NCBI GenBank assembly: GCA_023436225.1
Contig: JAEZKA010000004.1
Span: 1-42,347 of the forward strand
Length of the DNA stretch: 42,347 nucleotides
Reading direction: 5' to 3'
Source of the DNA: Bacillota bacterium
Lineage (GTDB): Bacteria > Bacillota > Clostridia > Lachnospirales > Lachnospiraceae
The translations under genes and the position numbers were made by a program. Under the pieces are notes generated by a model, which had not been told where the DNA came from, ran no database searches, and saw only the letters and a list, made by a program, of their open reading frames with translations. This document shows, piece after piece, positions 17,353-26,028 of this stretch. The stretch's first letter is position 1. Each line of letters opens with the position of its first letter.

Positions 17353-18255
17353 TTGGTAAAAATTATGAAGCAAGTTCAAATATTACTATCTACTTATAAC
17401 GGTGAAAAATACCTTGATGAACAATTGACTAGTATTTTTTCTCAGAAGGGAACAGAAGTGAGTGTGCTTGTAAGAGATGATGGCTCAACGGATCAAACCA
17501 TTTCTATACTCGAGAAATGGGCCCATAAGAGTAAACTTTCATGGTACAGAGGGGATAACCTAAAGCCAGCTAAAAGCTTTCTAAATCTAATTTCACACAC
17601 TGAAGGCTATGACTATTATGCTTTATGTGATCAAGATGATGTATGGTTACCCGAAAAGATAGTAACTGCTGTAAACATACTATATAATGAAAAGGCTCAT
17701 CTCTATTATTCGACAACAACACTTGTCGATAATAATCTTAACGATATAGAACAGATTACTTTTCCTGATTATGATTTCGATTTCTATCAAAGCATTATGT
17801 ATAATCATATATCCGGATGTACTATGGTATTTAGCGAAGAGTTAAGGAAGGTATTAGCAAATCATACCCCCAAGAATATTGTCATGCATGATTGGTGGAT
17901 TATTTTAGTATGTAAATCCATAGGAATGGAAACCGTATATGATCTGAAGTCTCAAATTCTGTATAGGCAACACGGAGAAAATACCGTAGGACTTTCAAAA
18001 AATGCGTTTCCGTTTAGGTATTGGGCACACTGCATATTTAGACCTGGAGAAGATGAATCGAAAATGATTGCGGATTTATATGAGCTGTATGGCGATAAGG
18101 TAAAAGAAGAGTACAAAAGAGATATCGAACTGTTGTCTTCAAAAAAAATGAATTTTATAAATAAAATACATTTCATTTGCAACAAGAAGTATAGAACTAA
18201 AGGTATTAAAGAGAATGTGGGCTTTGCCTTGAAAATAATTTTCAATCATTTGTAA
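17353..18255 (+). CDS. Glycosyltransferase, family 2
   Basis: A 300-residue family 2 glycosyltransferase, paralogous to its upstream neighbour. It has ILLSTYNGEKYLDEQL, RDDGSTDQTI and the metal-binding LCDQDDVWLPEKI, then GCTMVF and MHDWW as in the sister protein's GCTIVM and PHDFW. The start is probably TTG at 17353: GGAAGG (17341-17346) lies six bases before it, and TTG follows the upstream stop codon immediately. The ATG at 17365 is too far from that site. The acceptor and donor are unknown. Confidence 0.87.
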   Translation: MVKIMKQVQILLSTYNGEKYLDEQLTSIFSQKGTEVSVLVRDDGSTDQTISILEKWAHKSKLSWYRGDNLKPAKSFLNLISHTEGYDYYALCDQDDVWLPEKIVTAVNILYNEKAHLYYSTTTLVDNNLNDIEQITFPDYDFDFYQSIMYNHISGCTMVFSEELRKVLANHTPKNIVMHDWWIILVCKSIGMETVYDLKSQILYRQHGENTVGLSKNAFPFRYWAHCIFRPGEDESKMIADLYELYGDKVKEEYKRDIELLSSKKMNFINKIHFICNKKYRTKGIKENVGFALKIIFNHL

Positions 18256-18278
18256 TTATGTATTATGGAGGTGGCCCT

Positions 18279-19571
18279 ATGGGATTAATTACGGCAGCAA
18301 TATTATTGGGCATTGCGATATTAAATGCTTTCCGCGAAAAAAATATATATAATTTAATGACAGTGTTTTGTTTTTACTGGTCATCAGCATGTTTTATCGC
18401 AATTTTTCGACCTTATGAAATAAATAAGGTGTCTGGTAGTACATTTAGTATTATTTTGATTGGTTGCTTGGGATTTTCTGCGGGATATATATTTAGGAAT
18501 AGTAAACAGTATAGAGAAATTAGGTTTAAGCGGCAATTACAACAAAATGTTTCATACGAATTCAAAAGAATGCCGATATTTATTTTGGCTGCGTTTACAG
18601 CATTTTATGGTTTGTTCAAGTCGTTTGTTATTTCACGCTTAGTTTCAACTGGGGTAGATTATAGTTCAGTTCGTAATTTGTATGCGGCAGCCGATACTAG
18701 AGTTATTTTCGGTGTATTTGATAATATCGTAAATGTGTTTGTTTATCTGCCGGGAGTATTTGTGCTGACAGCTGTAGCAATCATTGATTTTTTTGTAAAG
18801 AAAAGGAATAAATTTATATTTATTTGTGCGATTATCTCTGTTGTAACTAATATGTATATTACCTCTGGCCGTTTTATATTACTTGCAATAATCGCCGATA
18901 TAATATATATGTTAATTTTTTATAATAGAAAAGAAACTGTAATGTTGAGGCTAAAAAAAGTTAATAAGAAGGTGAAATTATTAATTGTTCTTAGCATTGT
19001 GGCAATTTTCGTTTTGACTAATGTTCGATTTAATGATAGCTTTCAGGCAAGAGGAGTAACCACTTCATCACATTTTGTACTTTACTATATGGGATGTGTA
19101 CCTTTAATGGATCATTGGATAGATGTTATACAAAGTCAGGAGAGTATTACATATGGAATGGCTTCAATTCACGGTTTCGTTCATCCTATTGTTTTATTAT
19201 TGAAGTTGATTGGTATGCCAGAACCAACGCTTTATTCCTATACAACTGATTTGGTAGAAAACATGCAAACATTTATATATGTTTCTAGTGATAGAGCGTT
19301 AAATGCTTTTTCAAGTATTTTCTTATATTTATATTTGGATATGCGTGTGTTTGGTGTGTTTATTGGAATGATAATTTATGGTGTGATTTGTGCAAATGTA
19401 TATAACAATATAAAAGAAAAAATAAATGTGAGAACAATGATGATGTTCATGTTAATAATGCAAGGCTTCACCCAGGTAATGGTTAGATGGCCCTTTTACA
19501 GGGGACCATATGTCGTTGCTATTTTTTATTCCTTGTTGCTTGTAAAGAGAAAATATGAAAGTGAGGAGTAG
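18279..19571 (+). CDS. wzy: Oligosaccharide repeat-unit polymerase (Wzy-like)
   Basis: A 430-residue integral membrane protein with about ten to twelve hydrophobic segments and a longer extracytoplasmic loop near residues 260-330 (STTSSHFVLYYMGCVPLMDH region). That is the layout of O-antigen/capsule polymerases, which join lipid-linked repeats outside the membrane. Such proteins have little sequence conservation, so the call rests on topology, size, very AT-rich sequence and position between glycosyltransferases and Wzx. The start at 18279 is supported by GGAGGT seven nt upstream; the ATG at 18258 would place that site inside the gene. Confidence 0.8.
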   Translation: MGLITAAILLGIAILNAFREKNIYNLMTVFCFYWSSACFIAIFRPYEINKVSGSTFSIILIGCLGFSAGYIFRNSKQYREIRFKRQLQQNVSYEFKRMPIFILAAFTAFYGLFKSFVISRLVSTGVDYSSVRNLYAAADTRVIFGVFDNIVNVFVYLPGVFVLTAVAIIDFFVKKRNKFIFICAIISVVTNMYITSGRFILLAIIADIIYMLIFYNRKETVMLRLKKVNKKVKLLIVLSIVAIFVLTNVRFNDSFQARGVTTSSHFVLYYMGCVPLMDHWIDVIQSQESITYGMASIHGFVHPIVLLLKLIGMPEPTLYSYTTDLVENMQTFIYVSSDRALNAFSSIFLYLYLDMRVFGVFIGMIIYGVICANVYNNIKEKINVRTMMMFMLIMQGFTQVMVRWPFYRGPYVVAIFYSLLLVKRKYESEE

Positions 19572-19572
19572 A

Positions 19573-20760
19573 ATGAGAATCAAGGTGTTATTTTTAGCTC
19601 ATGAAACCCGTCTGAATGGAGCAACAAAATCGTTATTAAATATTATTGATAATTTACCAAATGAGATCGAAGCAATTGTCATCATTCCCCGACAAGATGG
19701 ACCACTGGTCGAAGAACTGAATAAAAGGAGTTGTGGTAAACTCTATGTAAAGTATTACTCTTGTGTGTTTAAACAATTGACTTTCAACAAAAATATTGAA
19801 TCATATCTTAAATACTATTTATATAGAAGCTATGTTAATAGAAAGGCTGCAAAAATAGTTCTGTCTTTTGTAAAGAAAAATCAAATCAATATTATACATA
19901 CAAATTCTGGAGTTCTTGATATTGGCGCACGCGTAAAAAAAATGTATAAAGATATTGTGCATATATGGCATATTAGAGAGTTCTTAGAAGAAGATCAAGG
20001 GTTAATTCCTGTGTATGGATGGAAAGCTTATTACGATAATATGAACAATAATGTCAACTGCATTATTGCAGTATCAAAAGCTGTGGCTGGTAAGTTTGGC
20101 AAGTTTGTCAATCAAAAACTCATAAAGGTTATTTATAACGGTGTTGCGAAAGACAATATTGTTAATCGTAATCGTAAAAATAATTCTAGCCTTCATTTAC
20201 TTCAAACAGGAGCTGTAAATCCGTACAAGGGAGTGGGAACATCAATAAAAGCTCTAAAGTATTTATTAGAAAACGGGTATTCTGACATTGAGCTCTATAT
20301 TGCTGGTGAAGGAAATCTTGATTTTTGCAGGGATGATTTTGAGGCTGTAAAGAGCAAAGTTCATTTATTAGGCTATGTAAATAATATTGCAGATGTAAGA
20401 AGCTGCGAAATAGATGCTGAAATTGTATGCTCACGATGTGAGGCATTTGGGCGTGTTACTGTAGAGGCTATGTTAGCTGGTTTACCAGTTATTGGATCTA
20501 ATACTGGGGGTACTGTTGAATTGATTAAGGATGGTGTTAATGGCTATCTTTTTGAGTGTAATGACTATATTGATTTGGCAAGTAAAATAATATTACTTTA
20601 TAGTGACAAATTAAAATGCCGTGACTTGGGAAATACAGCAAAGGTCTATGCGTCAGAAAACTTCCTGATAGATAGATGCGTTGAAGATATTGTTAGAGTC
20701 TATTACGAAATGATAGAGAAAAGGGATAAGGTAGTATCAAATGAAACAGGAGAGTGTTAA
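19573..20760 (+). CDS. Glycosyltransferase, family 4 (GT-B)
   Basis: A 395-residue glycosyltransferase. N-terminal LFLAHETRLNGATKSLLNII is the glycine-poor variant of the family 4 loop. The middle has IHTNSGVLDIGARV and IWHIREFLEED, and the C-terminal half has GAVNPYKGVGTSI, LGYVNNI and the donor motif RCEAFGRVTVEAMLAGLPVIGS. The E-x7-E pair is intact. I start at ATG 19573, just after GAGGAG, one base after the wzy stop; an ATG at 19555 lacks a ribosome site. The 3' end overlaps wzx by 20 bp. Confidence 0.87.
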   Translation: MRIKVLFLAHETRLNGATKSLLNIIDNLPNEIEAIVIIPRQDGPLVEELNKRSCGKLYVKYYSCVFKQLTFNKNIESYLKYYLYRSYVNRKAAKIVLSFVKKNQINIIHTNSGVLDIGARVKKMYKDIVHIWHIREFLEEDQGLIPVYGWKAYYDNMNNNVNCIIAVSKAVAGKFGKFVNQKLIKVIYNGVAKDNIVNRNRKNNSSLHLLQTGAVNPYKGVGTSIKALKYLLENGYSDIELYIAGEGNLDFCRDDFEAVKSKVHLLGYVNNIADVRSCEIDAEIVCSRCEAFGRVTVEAMLAGLPVIGSNTGGTVELIKDGVNGYLFECNDYIDLASKIILLYSDKLKCRDLGNTAKVYASENFLIDRCVEDIVRVYYEMIEKRDKVVSNETGEC

Positions 20761-22198
20761 ATCTAATTTCTTATTTAACGTATGTTACCAGGTTTTTATT
20801 CTTATTTTGCCTCTTATTACTGCACCATACTTATCCAGAACATTAGGTGCTGAAAAAGTAGGCATTTATTTTTATACTCAAGCGTTCGCCAATTATTTTG
20901 TACTACTTGCTATGCTTGGGATAAACAATTATGGCAACCGAGAAATTGCAAGAGCCCGAGATAGTAAACAGAAGTTAAGTAAAGTGTTTTGGGAAATATT
21001 TTCAACACAATGTTTCTTAACTGTTTTTTTAACTTTAGTATTTACTATTTATGTGATATCTATCAATCCTAAAAATTCAACGATTTACCTAATTCAGATA
21101 TTCTATGTTATATCAGCAGGGTTTGATATTAACTGGTTTTGCTATGGATTAGAAAAGTTCAAGATCACTGTTACAAGAAGTACTATAGTTAGAATTTGTA
21201 CAGCGATTGCTATTTTTGTTTTTGTTAAATCACCAGATGACCTTGGAATATATACATTTATAATGGCATTTGGCACATTGCTTGGACAATTAGTGGTATG
21301 GCCGTTTGTCATTAATCATATTTATATTATCTTCCCATCAATACGAGGTGTCCTTAACCATCTAAAAGGGATTCTGGTATTGTTTATCCCGGTCCTCGCG
21401 GTAAGTCTTTATAATATTATGGATAAACTTATGCTTGGATGGATGAGTAATACAACGGAGGTTGGATTTTATACTTATGCAGAAAAGATAGTACAGATCC
21501 CAATAGCTATTGTATCTGCTTTAGGTACAGTTTTAATGCCTAAAATATCCAACTTAGTAGCTAATGGTAATGATAGACGAAGCGAAGAGTTAATGGATAA
21601 ATCCATGCTAGTAGCGATGCTAAGCAGTGTGGCGTTTTCATTTGGATTGGCAGCTATAGCTGATGTTTTCGCACCTTGGTTCTATGGTGTTGAGTTTACT
21701 AGATGCGGCTTATTTATTGTTCTCCTTTGCCCAATAATAATATTTAAAAGTTGGTCTGCTATTATACGTACACAATACATTATACCTGCCAAAAAAGATA
21801 AAATATTGATGATTTCTGTTTCGATAGGTGCAGCAGTAAATATAATTGCAAACTTGACACTAATACCGCACTTTCAAGGAATTGGTGCTATAATTGGAAC
21901 TTTTTTTGCTGAATTAGTAGTTTTCGTAATTCAATTGGTGAAGGTTAGAAAGAATATAAAACTTTCAATATATTTAAAAGATGGTATGCAATTTTGTTTG
22001 ATTGGGGCACTGATGTATATAGGAATTGATTGGATCGAGAGCCTTAATATGCCGACTATAATAACTCTAGTATTTCAGGTTAGTTTAGGAGCATTAATCT
22101 ATGTGTTTCTTTCATGCTATTATATGCTAAAAGTAAAAAAAGAACCATTTGTTGTTAATAGTTTATTTAAAACATTTAAAATTAAGAAAACATTTTAA
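20741..22198 (+). CDS. wzx: Polysaccharide flippase (Wzx, MOP/PST superfamily)
   Basis: A 485-residue membrane protein with about 12-14 helices that should flip the undecaprenyl-linked repeat unit to the outer face. The N-terminus (NFLFNVCYQVFILILPLITAPYLSRTLGAEKVG) is the classic RfbX/Wzx opening. Other family features are GINNYGNREIA, LMLGWMSNTTEVGFYTYAEKI and the paired glycine-rich helices at 360-385. Together with wzy it defines a Wzy-dependent pathway. AAGG precedes ATG and the gene overlaps the upstream glycosyltransferase. After its stop the operon is broken by a 500-bp non-coding stretch. Confidence 0.92.
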   Translation: MKQESVKSNFLFNVCYQVFILILPLITAPYLSRTLGAEKVGIYFYTQAFANYFVLLAMLGINNYGNREIARARDSKQKLSKVFWEIFSTQCFLTVFLTLVFTIYVISINPKNSTIYLIQIFYVISAGFDINWFCYGLEKFKITVTRSTIVRICTAIAIFVFVKSPDDLGIYTFIMAFGTLLGQLVVWPFVINHIYIIFPSIRGVLNHLKGILVLFIPVLAVSLYNIMDKLMLGWMSNTTEVGFYTYAEKIVQIPIAIVSALGTVLMPKISNLVANGNDRRSEELMDKSMLVAMLSSVAFSFGLAAIADVFAPWFYGVEFTRCGLFIVLLCPIIIFKSWSAIIRTQYIIPAKKDKILMISVSIGAAVNIIANLTLIPHFQGIGAIIGTFFAELVVFVIQLVKVRKNIKLSIYLKDGMQFCLIGALMYIGIDWIESLNMPTIITLVFQVSLGALIYVFLSCYYMLKVKKEPFVVNSLFKTFKIKKTF

Positions 22199-22211
22199 AA
22201 GTAAATGGTAG

Positions 22212-22565
22212 TTAGTGAGTACTCTAGACCGATATAGATATTTTTGAGAAAATAGATTTATCTTTTATTCTTGCTAAAAAGTTCAGTACTCAACTGGGCT
22301 CACTAAACGGAGGTAAAAATACTTGCGGAATGCAGAAAGTAATCTGAGTTTTTCGCCGCTCCTTTAAGCGGCGGACCTTTAGTGGAGTACCACTATCTAC
22401 CGCAAGAAATATTGTCGTTAGGAGATAATTATTCGCAAAACATGGAGATATATGTAAAGTAATGGCGAAATTAACAGGAATGCATCGAGTGGGTTTCCAC
22501 TAAGTCGATAATATCAATGCCAGATAAGTCAGGTATAAAAATCCCGCTTCTAAAAAGAGAAGAAT
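22212..22565 (+). ncRNA. Structured non-coding stretch with three-way junction, unknown
   Basis: Several perfect stems lie close together. TTAGTGAG (22212-22219) pairs with CTCACTAA (22299-22306), and inside it GAGTACT with AGTACTC. A three-way junction follows: CTTGCGG (22322-22328)/CCGCAAG (22400-22406), enclosing CGCCGCT/AGCGGCG (22354-22360/22367-22373) and TAGTGG/CCACTA (22380-22385/22390-22395). Further on come TCGAGTGG/CCAC...TCGA (about 22484-22507) and CTTCT/AGAAG. It matches no riboswitch, T-box, tmRNA, RNase P or SRP consensus that I know. Function, strand and ends are unknown. It could be a 3' element of the wzx transcript, an independent small RNA, or a mobile element remnant. 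Confidence 0.45.
22309..22366 (+). other. Possible 14-codon upstream ORF with strong ribosome site
   Basis: GGAGGT (22309-22314) is followed after nine nt by TTG (22324) and 14 codons ending in TAA at 22364-22366. The frame starts inside the P1 stem and stops in the loop of the next stem, so translation would open the junction. This may be a leader peptide or chance; no codon pattern (such as repeated codons) points to a specific signal. Confidence 0.25.
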
Positions 22566-22638
22566 TGTCGTATCAGAGAATTAACTTGCAATGACAGGAA
22601 TTTTGAATCGCTCATGATCAATGTAACATAAGCCTAAA

Positions 22639-22672
22639 GTATCTTGTTAAATGATACCGATACGATTATAAT
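22639..22672 (+). promoter_or_regulatory. Promoter of the MerR-methyltransferase gene with overlapping dyad
   Basis: TTGTTA (22644-22649) and perfect TATAAT (22667-22672) are 17 bp apart. GTATC (22639-22643) and GATAC (22653-22657) form an inverted repeat around the -35 element, a possible operator for autoregulation. MerR sites usually sit in a 19-bp spacer, so this would be atypical. Confidence 0.6.
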
Positions 22673-22702
22673 TATTTCATACATGGAAGGGAAATTTTCA
22701 TT

Positions 22703-23887
22703 ATGAAAAAGCAGGGTTATTATTCTACCGGTGAATTTATGCGAATGGCGCATATTACGAAGAAGACGATTCGTTATTATGATGAGCAGAATATTTTAAA
22801 ACCATCTTATGTTGATCCGGATACACGTTCCCGTTTTTACACGGATGCTGATTTTGCAAGACTACAGCAGATTTTATTATTAAAGTATCTTGGGTTTTCT
22901 CTTGTAGATATCAAAGAGATGACCATTAACCAGTCGGATTCTCTTTTTATGGAGGAATCTCTTAAGCTGCAGTTAAAGCTGGTGGAGGAACGGATTGATC
23001 AGTTACATAATGTGGCAGATACAATAAAGAGTGCCTCGCAGATGTTGATTGCCAACAAGGAAGTGGATTGGAGCCGTTCTTTAGAAGTGATCCATGATAT
23101 TGGTTTAGAGAAAAGTCTTAAGAATCAATACAATAATTCGTCCAATATAGCAGCCAGAATTAATCTCCATAATAGATATTCTCATAACAAGAAGGGATGG
23201 TTTCCCTGGATTTTTGAACACTGTGAGCTCAAATCCGGTATGAAAGTATTGGAACTGGGTTGTGGCGATGGAACCTTTTGGGCAGAGAACAAGGATAAGC
23301 TTCCGGAGTCTGTACAGGTAGTATTATCCGATCGTTCCGATGGAATGCTGCGAGATGCTAAGAGAAAAATCACATTGGATCATCATAATTTTTCTTTTCA
23401 AGCATTCGATTGTCATGAGATTCCTTTTGCAGATGAGAGCTTTGATTTGGTAATCGCTAATCATCTTCTGTTTTATTGTGATGATATATCAAAGGTGTTA
23501 AAAGAAATAAGACGGGTATTAAGTCCCGGAGGTACTTTCATAGCTAGTACCTATGGAGCAGCACATATGAAGGAAATCAGCGAGCTCGTATTCCGATTTG
23601 ATGACCGGATTGTATTATCAGGTCATAAGCTATACGAGAAATTCGGTAGAGAAAATGGGGAAGGTATTCTAGAACCATATTTCTCTGATATTCAATGGTA
23701 TTCCTATGAAGATTATCTTATGATTCCAACACCAGAAGCGCTTATCTCCTATGTACTTTCCTGTCATGGAAATCAAAATCAGTATATTGTGGATCGTTAT
23801 AATGAATTTCGATTACTCGTGCAAAAGTATACGGAAAAGGGCTTTAGAATAACAAAGGATGCTGGTATTTTCATATCGATTAAATAA
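22703..23887 (+). CDS. MerR-type regulator fused to SAM-dependent methyltransferase
   Basis: A 394-residue two-domain protein. Residues 1-75 are a MerR winged helix (YSTGEFMRMAHITKKTIRYYDE, then the LGFSLVDIKEM segment). About 78-115 is the dimerisation coiled coil, and from about 160 a class I methyltransferase begins with motif I VLELGCGDG (182-190). FDLVIANHLLFYCDD and LSPGGTFIASTYG are later motifs. Such fusions occur in clostridia and bacilli; their methylation target and effector are unknown. The gene has its own promoter and lies between wzx and rmlA, where it has no obvious part in sugar chemistry. It may regulate the locus or be a passenger. Confidence 0.85.
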   Translation: MKKQGYYSTGEFMRMAHITKKTIRYYDEQNILKPSYVDPDTRSRFYTDADFARLQQILLLKYLGFSLVDIKEMTINQSDSLFMEESLKLQLKLVEERIDQLHNVADTIKSASQMLIANKEVDWSRSLEVIHDIGLEKSLKNQYNNSSNIAARINLHNRYSHNKKGWFPWIFEHCELKSGMKVLELGCGDGTFWAENKDKLPESVQVVLSDRSDGMLRDAKRKITLDHHNFSFQAFDCHEIPFADESFDLVIANHLLFYCDDISKVLKEIRRVLSPGGTFIASTYGAAHMKEISELVFRFDDRIVLSGHKLYEKFGRENGEGILEPYFSDIQWYSYEDYLMIPTPEALISYVLSCHGNQNQYIVDRYNEFRLLVQKYTEKGFRITKDAGIFISIK

Positions 23888-23915
23888 TATTATAAAAAAT
23901 AATAAAAAATACTTG

Positions 23916-23936
23916 ATGGTGCCCTAAGGGCACCAT
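23916..23936. terminator. Hairpin terminator after MerR-methyltransferase gene
   Basis: ATGGTGCCC and GGGCACCAT form a perfect 9-bp stem with a three-base loop. On + the tail is only TTTATAAT. On - it is followed by a longer T-rich run (complement of the A tract at 23895-23910), so it may work in both directions, better on -. Confidence 0.6.
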
Positions 23937-24008
23937 TTATAATATAAAAAACAAATGATAATAAATAATTAAGAGTAGCCCAAAAATAATGTTGAGAGAG
24001 GTAATACG

Positions 24009-24905
24009 ATGAAAGGTATTATTTTAGCAGGTGGATCTGGGACACGCCTATATCCACTGACAATGGTCACAAGTAAGCAATTGCTTCCGATTTATGACAA
24101 GCCTATGATTTACTATCCGATGTCTGTTCTTATGAATGCGGGAATACGAGAAATATTAATTATCTCGACACCCCAGGATACTCCAAGATTTCAGGAACTT
24201 CTGGGAGATGGTCATCAGTTTGGGGTGAGTCTGTCCTATGCAGTACAGCCAAGCCCGGATGGACTGGCACAGGCATTTATTATAGGGGCAGACTTTATCG
24301 GGGATGATTCCGTTGCCATGGTACTGGGTGATAATATATTCTTCGGACATGGATTTAATAAAAGACTAAGTAAAGCAGTGGAGAATGTTCAGTCAGGAAA
24401 GGGAGCAACCGTCTTTGGATATTACGTAGATGACCCGGAACGGTTTGGTATTGTAGAATTTGACTCAAAGGGTAAAGCGATTTCCATTGAGGAAAAACCA
24501 AAACAACCAAAGAGCAACTACTGTGTGACAGGTTTGTATTTTTATGATAACAGTGTAGTAGAATATGCGAGAAACCTTAAGCCAAGCTTCAGAGGAGAGT
24601 TTGAGATCACCGATCTAAACCGAATCTATCTTGAACAGAATCAGCTAAATGTAGAGCTTCTGGGACAGGGCTTCACATGGCTTGATACAGGAACCCATGA
24701 GAGTCTGGTTGAAGCGACCAACTTTGTGAAGACAATAGAACAGCACCAGCACAGAAAAATTGCTTGTCTCGAGGAAATTGCCTATCTAAAGGGTTGGATT
24801 ACGAGAGATGATGTACTTAAGGTATATGAAATGTTAAAGAAAAATCAGTATGGTCAATACTTATTTGATGTACTGGAAGGAAAATATATAGAAAACCTAT
24901 ATTAA
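24009..24905 (+). CDS. rmlA: Glucose-1-phosphate thymidylyltransferase
   Basis: First step of dTDP-rhamnose synthesis: glucose-1-phosphate plus dTTP to dTDP-glucose. The 298-residue protein begins with the nucleotidyltransferase signature GGSGTRLYPLT, followed by the conserved SKQLLPIYDKPMIYYP block and LGDNIFFGHGF. EEKPKQPKSNY and the C-terminal TWLDTGTHESL are also present. The length is standard for RmlA. GAGAGGT precedes ATG at a normal distance. It opens a rmlA-rmlB-rmlC group with no promoter that I can identify. Confidence 0.95.
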   Translation: MKGIILAGGSGTRLYPLTMVTSKQLLPIYDKPMIYYPMSVLMNAGIREILIISTPQDTPRFQELLGDGHQFGVSLSYAVQPSPDGLAQAFIIGADFIGDDSVAMVLGDNIFFGHGFNKRLSKAVENVQSGKGATVFGYYVDDPERFGIVEFDSKGKAISIEEKPKQPKSNYCVTGLYFYDNSVVEYARNLKPSFRGEFEITDLNRIYLEQNQLNVELLGQGFTWLDTGTHESLVEATNFVKTIEQHQHRKIACLEEIAYLKGWITRDDVLKVYEMLKKNQYGQYLFDVLEGKYIENLY

Positions 24906-24927
24906 ATCAGATTGGAAGGGAAAAACT

Positions 24928-25947
24928 ATGAATATTATTGTAACTGGCGGAGCTGGCTTCATTGGAAGCAACTTTATTTTTCACATGCTAAATAAATACC
25001 CGGATTATCGAATCGTATGTCTGGATTCTCTCACCTATGCGGGAAATCTCTCGACCTTAGCATCTGTTATGGAGAACCCCAATTTTCGATTTGTAAAGCT
25101 AAGTATTACAGACAGAGAAGGTGTCTATCACTTATTTGAAGAAGAACATCCGGATATGGTGGTTAACTTTGCGGCAGAGAGCCATGTTGACCGATCCATT
25201 GAGAATCCGGAGGTATTCCTTGATACGAACATCAAAGGGACTGCAGTACTCATGGATGCCTGCAGAAAGTACGGAATTGAGCGATATCATCAGGTCTCTA
25301 CGGATGAAGTATATGGGGATCTCCCGTTAGACCGCCCGGATCTTTTCTTTACAGAAGAGACACCGATTCATACGAGTAGTCCATACAGCTCCTCGAAAGC
25401 CGGAGCCGATCTTTTGGTGCTTGCTTACTACCGTACCTATGGACTTCCGGTAACAATCAGCCGCTGTTCTAACAACTATGGTCCTTATCATTTCCCGGAA
25501 AAGTTGATTCCACTTATGATAGCCAATGCATTGAATGATAAGCCGCTTCCGGTCTATGGTAAGGGGGAAAATGTACGTGATTGGCTCTATGTGGAGGATC
25601 ACTGTAAGGCGATTGATCTTATCATTCACAAAGGCCGTGTAGGTGAAGTGTATAATATCGGTGGTCATAATGAGATGAAGAATATCGATATTGTTAAGAT
25701 CATATGTAAGGAGCTTGGGAAGTCAGAAGATTTGATTACCTATGTAACAGATCGATTGGGACATGATATGCGCTATGCAATCGACCCCACGAAGATTCAT
25801 TCTGAATTAGGCTGGCTTCCAGAGACTAAGTTTGCAGATGGCATTAAAAAGACAATTCGATGGTACCTGGATAACAGAGAATGGTGGGAGACGATCATTT
25901 CCGGAGAATATCAGAATTATTACGAGACAATGTATCTTCACCGTTAA
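24928..25947 (+). CDS. rmlB: dTDP-glucose 4,6-dehydratase
   Basis: Converts dTDP-glucose to dTDP-4-keto-6-deoxyglucose with bound NAD+. The 339 residues show the Rossmann start TGGAGFIGSNF (6-16), the catalytic STDEVYGDL (Thr-Asp-Glu) and the SPYSSSKAGAD segment containing the Tyr-x3-Lys pair. NNYGPYHFPEKLIP and WLYVEDHCKAI follow, as in other RmlB proteins. A GGAAGGG ribosome site lies upstream, 22 bp after rmlA. Confidence 0.95.
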   Translation: MNIIVTGGAGFIGSNFIFHMLNKYPDYRIVCLDSLTYAGNLSTLASVMENPNFRFVKLSITDREGVYHLFEEEHPDMVVNFAAESHVDRSIENPEVFLDTNIKGTAVLMDACRKYGIERYHQVSTDEVYGDLPLDRPDLFFTEETPIHTSSPYSSSKAGADLLVLAYYRTYGLPVTISRCSNNYGPYHFPEKLIPLMIANALNDKPLPVYGKGENVRDWLYVEDHCKAIDLIIHKGRVGEVYNIGGHNEMKNIDIVKIICKELGKSEDLITYVTDRLGHDMRYAIDPTKIHSELGWLPETKFADGIKKTIRWYLDNREWWETIISGEYQNYYETMYLHR

Positions 25948-26028
25948 GAGCTGAGGATATGCTTGGTGGAAATATTGATATTCTTCCTCCAGAATAATCA
26001 TATATTAAGTAGTGGAAATGAGGTTAAT

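Noticed and set aside
22444..22456. GGAG followed by ATG TAA (a start-stop pair)
   Set aside because: Curious, but such short motifs arise by chance in AT-rich DNA and nothing else supports it.
22212..22565. Known riboswitch, T-box, tmRNA, RNase P or SRP RNA
   Set aside because: None of the conserved sequences of these RNAs is present.
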